A stretch of DNA of 64,000 bases from Heliocidaris tuberculata (lineage: Eukaryota > Echinodermata > Echinoidea > Camarodonta > Echinometridae): positions 25,601,793 to 25,665,792 of the forward strand of contig CM046837.1 of the NCBI GenBank assembly GCA_025618425.1. The letters run 5' to 3'. Positions 48,307-60,300 of this stretch are shown here, in pieces. Positions within the stretch are counted from its first letter, which is position 1; each line of letters starts with the position of its first letter. The notes beneath the pieces are model-generated. The model searched no databases and was not told the origin of the DNA. It worked only from the letters and a program-made list of their open reading frames with translations. A program made the translations under genes and the position numbers.

Positions 48307-51300
48307 CTGATTGGTATATATCAACGAAAAGAGGGCATATTAGGGGGGGGGATAAAAAAGTAAATTGATGATGTAAGCTGTTTAATGTACAAAGTTGTAA
48401 CTTTTTAAAAAGCTGAAATTGTTCAGTGACCGCTTACGTTTACAAATCAAGAACAAAAACTTGGAGGCCCCGGAACTTGGAAGTTTAACAATTCTCTATT
48501 AAAAGATGAAATTTTTGTTTCCAAAATTACTAAAACTATAAAAGAGACAATTACATTTTACGCAAAAGATAAAGTGGAGTTTGATCAAAATGATAATATA
48601 GTTGGGGAATGTGAATTTTCTATCAATGACCAGTTATTTTTTGAAACCTTGATGATGATATTACGTGGAGAATCTATATCATATGGCTCTTTCATCAAGA
48701 AAAAAAATGTAAATCGGGAAAAGGAACTAGAAAGAAATATAGAAGAACTGGAACAAAAATTAGTGATATCGAATGATAAGACTGCTGTATTGATAGAATT
48801 AAATAACAGAAAATCACAACTTGAAACTCTTCGCTTGAAAGTAAATGATGGCATCGCTATGAGATCAAGAATCAAGTGGATGGAGCTTGGAGAAAAGCCA
48901 TCAAAATTCTTTTTAAACTTAGAAAAACAGAATAAAGTAAATAAAGAAATACGTCAATTGTCAACAGAGAATGGAGATGTTATTAGTGGACAGGATTGTA
49001 TATCAAAAGAAATATTTAGGTTTTACTCAAATTTGTATGCGAGTAAAGAAACTGAAGACGTAAATCTTGATACATTATTAAACCACTCAGATATTCCTAA
49101 GTTAACTCCGATAATGTCGACAATATTGGAAGGTCCTTTGAGAGAAGAGGAGGTTTATCAAATGCTCAAAAGTATGAAGACTAACAAATCCCCAGGGCAA
49201 GATGGTTTCACTGTTGAATTTTATCGATTATTTTGGCCATATCTTAAAACATTCATTATCAAATCTTTGAACTACGCTTACTTCACAGGAGAACTGTCGC
49301 AGTCACAAAAAATAGGTATAATCACACTGATACCTAAAGGGAACAAACCTCGACATTTACTAAAGAATTGGCGTCCTATTTCACTGTTAAATGTTATATA
49401 CAAAATAGCATCTGGATGTATATCAAATCGACTGAAGCATGTGCTGCCCTATTTAATACACGAGAATCAAAAGGGATTCTTAAAAGGGCGTTTTATTGGG
49501 GAAAATATTCGTTTACTTTACGATACGCTACTGTACACAGAACTTAGAGATATACCAGGCATGTTGTTGATTATTGATTTCGAAAAGGCATTTGATTCTG
49601 TATCGCATAAGTTTCTCTTTAATGTTCTTGATTTCTTTCGCTTCGGGCCATCATTGAAAAAATGGATTCATTTATTTTATGAAAATGCGTCTTCTAGTGT
49701 TACAGTAAATGGATTTTGTACAGAGAGATTTGTTATAGGACGAGGGTGTCGTCAAGGAGACCCTTTATCGCCCTACCTTTTTTTACTTGTTAGCGAAATA
49801 CTAGGAATTTTGATTAGGCGCTCCAATTCTATATCTGGTTTGTATTTAAATGGAAAAACAAGTAAACTCCTACAATACGCAGATGACACTCTTTTGACAC
49901 TTAATGGTACAAAGGAAGAGTTACACTGTGCACTAAGTATTCTAGATGATTTTGAAAAAATGTCAAACCTTAAGATAAACATTACGAAAACTCAAGTGAT
50001 ATGGATCGGAAAAAATAGGGCCTGTAAGAAACAATTAATGCCAGAACACAAACTAAATTGGGTATCCGAAGGTTACTCGAGATACCTAGGAATAGACTTT
50101 TCGGTTAACTTGTTAGAAATGGTCAATCATAATTATTGTGAAAAAATTAAAGAAATAAAACGCCAAATTATGTCATGGTCAAAAAGAACCTTAACTGTCT
50201 TAGGGAGGATAACTGTAGTTAAAAGTTTGTTGGTACCAAAACTAAATTATTTGTTATTATCACTTCCAGAACCTAATTCTCAAATTATGATAGATATAAA
50301 CCGTTCTTTTTATGCGTTTATCTGGGGTAACAAACCTGATAAGATAAGTAGAGAACAAATGTGTCAACTATACTCTGAAGGCGGAGTTAAAATGATTAAT
50401 ATTTTTATTCATGCCAAATCTCTAAAGATATCGTGGATTAGAAGATTTGTAAGTGATTCTCAGGTAAAAAATTACACTTTCCATATGTTTTATTCGTTCT
50501 TGCCTCAAAATTATTCTTTTCATTTGTATATGGGATCTATTTACTACAAAAACTTGGCAGACTTGACACCAAATCCATTTTGGAAAGAGGTTCTTTTAGC
50601 ATGGTCAGACCTGGTGGAACTTTTTATCGAAAATATTGCATGTCAACCTCTTTGGAATAACCCCCAAATAAAAATGAATGGTAGAGTAATATACTTTAGG
50701 TCCTGGAGTGTAAAGGGAATACGTTTTGTGAATGACATTTTAGAACAAGACGGATCTTTTCTTTCATATTTTGATTTTCAACGTCGGTTTGACATACAAA
50801 CAAACTTTCTCCAGTACTATGGTCTATGTAATGCTGTTCGGTCAGGTTTTGAAAAGAGTACACGTGTAATTCCAAAGGCCATAGAACCTATAATTCCTGA
50901 AGCTTTGCACCTTATAGTGAAAACAAAATCTGGTTGTTCCCATATTTATCAGTCTTTCTTAAAATACAAAGTCAAAGAATGTAAAAGTCTTATAAAGTGG
51001 AAAAAAATCTTAGATATTCAGGATGAACGATGGGGGTCATATTGTTTAATTCCTTTTCAATCAATAGATACCAATATGAGATGGTTCCAAATCAAGATTT
51101 TAAACAGAATATTATATATGAGAGATGCATTGTTGAAATTTGGTGTGGTAACTGATAAAAAATGCACCTTTTGTAATAACAGTGAAGAAACCATTATACA
51201 CGTGTTTTGCTCTTGTCAGTACACGAATGTAATATGGTCTAAATTTGAGTACTGGGTACTTCATAATACTGGGGAAAAGGTTATACTTACAAATCAAAAT

Positions 51301-54300
51301 AAGTTGTTTGGATTTTGCGGTATCAATAACAATGCACTAAACTGTATACTGATGGTTGTACGACGAGAAATATTTCATGCCAAATTACAAAATCAATTAC
51401 CTTCATTTGAGAAAATTATATTAGCCGTAAAATGTTATTACGAAATGGAAAAATACATTTATCAAACGAATCTCAAAGAAAAGAAATTACTGAAGAAATG
51501 GTTTCTATTCAGAAAATGTTTTGAGAGTGTTGGCAGCGTGACAACATGAAAATGATCAATTTACTATGTATTGTTTTATATCATATATGTATTGAAAAAA
51601 AAGAAATCTTTATTTTTTCTCTGCCCTTAAGTTTGGGCCGTGATGTTCATTGTTATGCCATTGTTTACTCATTCTGTTGCACGATCCTGAATACGAAAGT
51701 ATATGATTATTTGTATTTGTTGAATTTGTTTTTTGTAAATAAAGAACCCTGTGGAAGGGGGAAAAAAAAAAAAAAAAAGAACAAAAACTTCCACGGAAAG
51801 AATTTTTCCAGGTTCGCTGTTAGTTGTATAGAAACATGCGTACGGCATCGCTACGTGGGAAAAGAGAAGTATGGAAAAGCGACAAAGATAAATATAAGCT
51901 GTTATAATTTTAATTGCGGAAAGGGAACGTGAGAGATGTAGCCTCAGGGAAATCATTACTGAATCAAAATGAAATTCACAATAGCTCTTCTGACAAACGT
52001 TACAATTTTCGACCATAGCAATGAGTATAGTGAACATTTCAAAATAAAAAAAGACGAGAACAAACAAAACAAAAAAACAACAAAGACAAGCAAATACTGT
52101 AGAAAACATCAAGACAAAAACAAGCCTATATGAATAGCTGGTGAAAAAAAACTAGAAGAAAAGAACAATCAGGAAAGGGTTAACGGCAATTATCAGTCAA
52201 GTAAACAACTGAATTAAATTGAATGTATTTATACTCATGCACGACAGAAAAATCCCAAATCTCAAATGGTATAACATGGGCCGCGGAACCGGAGGGCCGG
52301 GGGCTGCAGCCCCCCCCCCCCCCCCCCCCACATTTTTTGAGTAAACACGTGTCATAAAACCTCGGAAAAACGGTTAGAAAATTGTCATGAATGAGAATGA
52401 GTGAAATCAAACATGTCAAATCAGCCCCCCCCCCCCCACCCACTTTCAAAAACGCCGTGCGGCCCCTGTATAAAGCATTATTGTCTGCCCAAAGTCAGGA
52501 GAGTGTTAACTCATACCATATAACACAAACGCCCTGCTAGCTGCCAATAGACGATATGAAATCATTAAACATGCATGCAATACATATCTTTAACCAAAGC
52601 ATGAAGGAAAAAAAATGTTATAATTACCTGCAGCTAATAGAACCTTCTCCGGTCGTGTGAAATAGACTGGGCCTCGAGAGACGACATGGGAGATAGACTT
52701 GAACCTCTGATCCGTGTCCATTTCTTTTATCCCACGACGTTTACGGGTGGGATTTGAGGCTAGACATCCACTGGTACACCGGGAGTCGACATCGTTCTCG
52801 TAGCATATGACGGCCTCACAGTGAACGAAGACCTGTAAGTCATGACCAGGACGCAATCATTTTTTGATTTTTTTTTAAAAATATCTGTGAAGACCACTTA
52901 CGCATAGAAAAATGAGGCGGAGGTTGGAGTCAACACTCCCCCCCCCCCTCAATAATTCTTTTAAAAAGGGGGATTGTGTTGTAAAGAGATTGCTCTACAA
53001 AAGATGCTTCCGAATGTTTAAATTACAGGATTGAGCGAAATCCAGAAGTCGACAGGAAATTTTTCTTCAGTAACGGTCTAGTCTGGTGCTAACTTTTATT
53101 TCAAATACTAGTTGCTTGATTGACATGTCCTGGTCTGTTCCTGCCCTTGACTTAGGAAATTACAACATACTGGTGAATTCATGTTTTAACTTATCTTCAT
53201 GAACTTAAAGTTACATATTCCCTTTACAGGTTAAAGACCTGAATTGTAGATCATGGTTCAAAATCGCATTGTTTCATAAATTCAACCTAGCTCAACGCTG
53301 ACCAACTGTTTTCTAGGCTAAGGTGACAAATATTGACAGAATACCTACCTGTTCAGTATCGGCCGATAACTTTGATGCTTCAAACGAAAATGGCTGAACT
53401 GAAGAACCGAAGTTCGTGTACATCCTGAGCGTTTTGTCGGCTTCACATCTGAACAAATCACGCATTAAAGAGAAATAATATCAAGGGGATTAAAGAACAA
53501 ATGGATTTTGTTGCAGAGATCCTTTCCACAGGCAGGCTAATAAAGCAGTATAGCTAACGAAGGCCAGTGGTGTATCCAGCTTTCATTCATTCATTAATTT
53601 TCCTTACATGGAACAACCTGACAGTAAAAGTCAATTTCCATACGAAGGAATTGGCTTACGCCCCTTTGAAGTAAAAAAAAAAAAGTAAAACTTGCAAAGG
53701 TCCTACGACATGCTGTTAGAACTCCCACCCCCTTCCCGATCATCAATTTTGAATATTTTTTTGTGTGTATCTGATTTGATAGTGCTACATCACAAGGGAA
53801 TATATATATATATATATATATAGTCATCTAACAAACGTACATCCTTAGAGGAAATACAAGGCCAAAAACTTAACCGATTTGGATGCCGATCTTCCCGAAA
53901 TTCCAGATATTGTCGAGCTGTAGGTGCTCGACAATAGACACTAAAATATTTTCAAAATGTTCCAAATGCTAAGTAGGAGTTTACACGAGTTATACCGAAC
54001 TATCCAGAGCTCCCTACCATGCCTATGTATCATACCGATCCCGTTCACGGCTTATGTGAGGAGGGCTTTCAAAGATCCTATTTAAAAGAGTACATTATAC
54101 CCATGCAAGCATGCCAAGTGAGTAGTAGATTGCTAAGGCGCACCCTAAGATGTAATTTTGATTAGATTTTGAAATAACTTTAAATAGGGGTAGATTGTGA
54201 TATTTAAAGATTTATATCCAGAGTAAGGTCCCGCATTGTCAAATTATAAATAGTAGAATCTAGATTACAGTGTGCTGTGGGCAATTCCAGTAAGAAAGCC

Positions 54301-57300
54301 TTTCAAAATACCATGCAGTTTCAATATCAACGTATGAGTCGATCCCTAAGTCAGATACAATTTCATATCTAATCTTGAGGAAATTTTTTTTCAAAATATT
54401 GTGGGAGTGGGTCGTAAGTTGTGTGGTGGCCTTTAGATACCCGTTACTGATGAGATTTCGTTGTTGTTCATCCAAAGGGTCTGGTGAGGGTGTGGCCCAA
54501 CAGTCATCGATGTAGAAAACGTAACCCGGGTCGGTTGTCAGATTGACAGCGTAGAAGAGGCGCTGATTGAGAGATACAGTCGATGTTTCGTTCTGCGTCT
54601 GTGTGAAACTGGCATCGGTGAACCGATGAAGACCCAGTGAGAAGTTTCCATACCCAGTTTCACTGATCTTAGACACTCCAGCTTCAATCGTGACTGGCAA
54701 GCTTGATAAGATTTGGCGTCGTTTCAGCTGACAGCGGACCCGGATGACGACATCTCTCTTTTCGCGGGTAATCCATGTCCCAGGAACAGGTACTGCGTGG
54801 GTATACTCCACGACGTTTGAGTAAATGACATAATCCTTGGTTAGCTGATAATATAAAGGAAAATTCACAATAATCTGGAGACGAGGGTTACTTAGATTTT
54901 ATTCTACTCGAGTTATATGCATGTGTTATGAAAGTCATTGCCGATAGCCGATACCTTCTCTTCTCGACTTTTTTTTGCGCTTGGCATCAATTTTCACATA
55001 ACTGTAGTAAATGACAGATCATGTCCAATTGAATATTCTGTAAAAGAAACCATATGGTACTTGTCATAGGAAAGTTTTCAAATGCACATCTTAAAGGAGA
55101 ATTAACCCCAGAATATTAATATACTTATGTCCAAAGGTGTAATATATTCTTAATCATTGGCCTGTATCACTTTAGAAATAAAATATCAGAAAAGGGTTTA
55201 AATCAAGACATTCTAGCACACGGTATCATGTGCTAACAATTTACATGGGGATGCCATTTCTTAATGATATGGAGCTGTACATGAACCATTGGAAACTGTT
55301 CCGGTCAGGAAGATATTTTTAATCCTAGAGCTAAATTGCTTCTCTTCATTACAAAAAATACCCATATATGATCGAAAATACATAACAGGTGTATTCATAT
55401 ATTCTAAAATTTTAAATCTATAGAATTTTCTTTTTAAATTCTCTGGATTTGCTAAATAGAAATCAATTTCTTGGGCTTGCCTGGCAGAGTAGAACATAAT
55501 TTATACAACGCGCATTCTGACTGTTGAAGTCCATTATCTCAAAGCAGGTGAACGCATAGTTTGTCACTATTGACACTCGGGGAAAGTTATCATGCATAAA
55601 TTTGAATTAATTCGCGTACGTCATAGTATCAAAAAAATAGATTTCTATTTAGTAAAATAGTAATTTTCAAAGAAATATAAAACACATTTTCGTTTTAAGA
55701 ATATATGTATATATCTGTTAAATATTTTAAATCTCAAATGGGATTTTGTATCAAGAAGAAAGACAATTAAAAAAAAAATTATTCGGATTGAAAATATCTT
55801 TATGTACACATCAAGAAAATGGCGGCTCCCAGGTATCGCTAGCAGACGATAAATTTTGCTGAGGAAATCTTGATTTATACCCATCTCGTATATTTTAATG
55901 TAAAACTACATAGGACAACAAGAAGACATAGATTACATCTTTGAATATAAGCACATTTATATTTTGAGGTTAATTCCCCTTTAAACATTGAACATGTTTC
56001 CACCTACCTCTTTCGTAGTCTGGCACCTGTCGTATCTGGTGGAGAGAGTTATGTGGTTTGAATCATGATGAAATGCAAAGCATTTTTTATCCTTGAATTG
56101 CAAGGTCCTTGGATTGAGTTTCGGTGCAAAGAGAGACCTGTTGAGGTAGGCTGTCATATGCGTACTGTCACATTCAATATTGACCCCTGGTAAGGAAGAC
56201 ATTCAAAATGTGATTTTAAATGACCGAAAGACGGTATTGGATCTATGGCAAGGGTTGGTGCAGGGTTAATTAAATTTCCCTGGTATGTACAGGTTTCAGG
56301 TAAGTATATTGGGCAGTTTAATCGTACATATTAGACGTTGGATAACTGAGGAGTTGGAATAGAAAGGGTATAGACAACAAATTTATAAAATGTACTATTC
56401 TATCAAGTAAAAGGAAGAGTGGTGAAGCATGGGTCCAGCCATTCAAAGCACCATCACGGTCTTATTCGGTGAATAAAATACGAAATAACAAGGCCATCGA
56501 TGAGGGAGAAGGACCTGTCATCTTCTTTTTATCATCCCCGTCTTTACTTTTCTCTTCTTTTTTTTCAATTTTTGTTCTCCTTTTTTTTTCGCCATTCGAT
56601 TGGAAGCATGTACCCTTTCCCCGTAGGTATACGCGGTTGATAAGGAATCTTCACAAAACTTTTACCTGACGCAGACGTAATCGGTGTGTTGTCTCCCGGA
56701 ACCACCTGAATATCTAGGAAAGATGTGAAATGATTATTATGAAGAACTTTTCAAAATAAAGAAATATAAGTATTATGATTATTACGATCACTTTGGTAAT
56801 AGGTAATGTATTTACATCTGTATATCTTTGTGGGCATGGATCTGAGTATAGAGCCGTGTATTGTTGTTCTGTACTATTGTTCCAAAATACACATACGGGC
56901 GATACCCTATTGAATAGAAATCGCATTCGGGTTATGTAATAAAAAGTATTGCATGACAATGTAATAGATAAGGCTATTGAAACTGCCTTAAGTTGATTTC
57001 TTGAAATTCTTTGTAATCGCGTTTGTATTACTTACTAGTTACATTTCTTCTGTCTGCGGTGAATGACGTGGTTGTAGCTGCCAAAAGTATACAATTTTGG
57101 ACAAAAACTTTAAAATCCTGAACATATGACAACAAATTCAAAATATTTCATATCATATTGGAAATCATCAAAGACCTATTGCAGTAGACGTCATGAGTAC
57201 TGAAATAGCATTTAAAATCATGACGTCTACAGCAATAGGTCTTTGATGATTACGTCATGAGTACTGAAATAGCAGTAAAGGGTACTAATCACCAAAAATA

Positions 57301-60300
57301 ATTTTGCTCTGTATGTTAGAGGTTTCATGTCGTATTATATTCAAAATATGGGCTTCCAATATCAATTCTATAAAGAGATATTGCAATTTTTATTACTCTC
57401 TCTATAAGCGTAAAAGCGACTTGTGAGTACACTACTCGACGCAGCCGTACGCGCTCGCCGGGATAAAGGCTCGCGCGGAACCAAACTCGGAGTTCGGTTC
57501 CACGCGAGCATTTTCATGTTATTCTCTATTTCCTTCATACTCATTAACTGTTGACCTATAGAATACCAGACAAAGTTCTTTGAGGTTGATTTTATACTTT
57601 CTAGCTGTTCACAAATTATTTTTTGAGGTGATTGGTACACTTTGAAATCATGTTCTTGTTGTTTCGTTCATCTAGCATCATAAATTCGCTCTTAAATAGT
57701 TAAAATGTAAACATATTACAAGAAACCTTGTTAAATACTATTTTAAAGACCTCCATAAAAAATATCATAACTGTACAGCTGACAATGAAATGATCGACTG
57801 GGTCAAAACAATAATTTTGAAGGTGAAATCATTTTGAAACATGCATATCATTTCCAGTAGAAAGTGTTATATACAGATATGTAATGTAGCGAGTCCTATG
57901 TCTAGTGTGACTCTAAAAAGATTTAAATTTAAATAGTATAATGAATATATGTTTTATTCCTACAATGACTGCTCTAATACCTGATATTCATAACAACAAA
58001 CGGGTCCTATGTCTACGAATTCGTTCATTTTACAGTTCGGGAATGTTGACTGGAACGATGACATTTCGTTGAAAAAAGACAGAGCTGCTTGAGACATCAG
58101 TTTTTGTTTATCATTAGTTGTTTTTGTATCACTCAGTATGTATTGCCACAGTAAAGTCTGAAAATAGATCTTCTGTTTTGGATCACGATCGGGCGCTTGT
58201 AAAAGTTCTTAGCAGACATGGCACACCTACTTACACTCACCTTTATCACGTATCTCCTTTTGAGTACAAGGATCTACATCAGCTGAAAAGTTTCATATAA
58301 TGAAGTTAAATGAAATTGTTAGTTAAGTGCATATAAGAGGTCAGGAAGCGTGTTAGGGCTTTAATACATTAGCAAGAAACATTATTAACAATGTATTTAC
58401 TCACATTTATCTACATTGGAAACGCCGAAACCATAAGAGCTGATATGCCTACTTGAGCAATACATGTTTTGGAAATTCTGCGCCCGTTGTCGTTGATAAA
58501 TCTTATTTAATTTGTGGCTGCGTCTGTTCTATGCATTTATATTATGTTCTTTACTGACGCAATGAAATTTCAGTTCAATTTAAAGTAAGATTTAATTTCT
58601 TCCAGTTATATGTAAAGAGAATCATGAGTATAATTTTTATAGCATGGATTAGAGGCCTCGTTTGAACCCTTCATTATGAGTATACTTTTAATAGACCTAT
58701 CGTTAATATTGGTAGACAAAATAAGGAAGCCTGAGGCCCGCTCACTTTGCAAATTGGAATCCATTACAACAAACTTGGCTCCTCTGCCCACTGTTCTACC
58801 TCTGGATTCGTACCGGACAATTGCCACGTTTTCTGTCGTAGTAACAGGACTAGGAACCTCGCTACCGGACTTTTGGAACATCATCTGCTGTAAATTTGGG
58901 CCATCAAATACTCTCACTGAACCGGGTGCGTTGATTGATAAATCGCAGAAGGTAACATCAACTTTTGAACCAGCCGTAGCCCTGATATAAAAGACAGTAA
59001 GTAGCAGAAAATCTTGAGATTTGTATTCATAAAGATGTAACGAGAGGAACAAATGTTCCAAAAGAGAAGCATCATTGCACAACATTTTCTAGTTGCTGGG
59101 GTACCTATACATAAGTTCTAATGCATTAAGTTTTAGAAGAAAAAATTAGCTACCTGTATCAACTATTTTGTTATAACAAAATAGTTCTACAGAAAAGAAT
59201 ACCTAGGCCCTGTGTGTTTCAGTTTCAGTTTCAGTTTATTTCATATTTCAAATCACATAATTGGAACGTAAACAATGACAGTTGCATTTTTACAATATTA
59301 TAGGAACATATCTTCAATACTTTCAACAAAAGAAGAAGAAAAAATGCAAGTAAACATACAAAGGCACAGATCAATATTTCCATCATTTTAAAGTTGGGAT
59401 AAGACAAACTAGTTTGGCGTGAAATATGAGGGAATCTAGTAAAAATAAAGCTAGGCTTGTAATATTTTAGATTCCCTGAAGAATAAAAAAAAAACAGTCT
59501 GTGATATAATAACATTTATATGAGAGATGAGAATTTACATCTGAGGAAAGCTGATGATTGGAAGATATGAGATTTTTTTGCCAAAGGGGCGATGGTGTTC
59601 AAGACATAATCGATCTTTAGTTGGATTGCTGGTTTATCAAAAACAAAACTATCAGTGCTAACGATGCTGGTGGGAAATCACTGTCTGCTTAACAGTGTAG
59701 TCATATCCTGTTACATACTATTGTGTCCCTGAAGTGTTCAGTAACGAATGGTTGCGTAATTCTGTGATGTAATTATATGATGATAAGCTATGTTATCACT
59801 TTTTGACTGTTATGTAAAGCGTTCCATTTCTTTCTAAAAGTTTTCAATAGTTACAATCCATTGCATTTCGAAATGAATGTTTCTTTAACATTATCATATC
59901 ATATAATGTAGTTAATGTAGTGTGGGAGCACTATGGATTAAGGCTCTTGACTCTCATATGACAGGTCCTTGGTTTGATCTCCGCTCGGTGCTTACATACT
60001 AGGACAAGATGTTTTACCTATTTTGTCCCTCTCGAACAAGGTGTATTAAATGGATTCCTGGCAATGCTGGGATTATAGTAATTGTTAGGCTTTCATGAAT
60101 AGCAATTCTGTATTAATACTGATGATGCTACACTACGTAAAAAAGATTATTGTTATAATCATCTTTATTATTACTGTTTTCATTATCATTCTTCTTCTTC
60201 TTCTTCTTCTTATTATTATTATTATTATTATTGTTATTATTATCAATATTATCATTATCATCATCAGCATTATCACTATTATTATCATTATTATTATTAT

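Larger units (their letters stand above)
48463..51776 (+). mobile_element. 5'-truncated L1/Tx1-type LINE inserted in the CUB-ZP gene's last intron
   Basis: The insertion starts at GGAGGCCCCGGAACTTGG, inside the linker after the missing endonuclease domain (GPGTWKFNNSLL is a conserved L1-group motif). It carries the whole reverse transcriptase part in one uninterrupted frame, then a 3' UTR with AATAAA at 51738-51743 and a 17-19 base A run, and is bounded by a 14-base perfect target duplication. These are marks of target-primed reverse transcription. The perfect duplication and the absence of stops argue for a young insertion. It is antisense to the host gene. Confidence 0.92.

Noticed and set aside
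48410..48462. Frame reading SDRLRLQIKN just before the LINE, resembling an endonuclease end in another frame
   Set aside because: The target duplication places the insertion boundary at 48463, so this is host intron and the resemblance is chance.
51546..51932. ORF overlapping the LINE stop codon
   Set aside because: Runs through the LINE 3' UTR, poly(A) and target duplication; not conserved coding.
58141..58165. Stronger-looking acceptor TTTTCAG for the linker exon
   Set aside because: Using it would break the reading phase with the preceding 42-bp exon; kept the AAGCAG acceptor instead, with reduced confidence.
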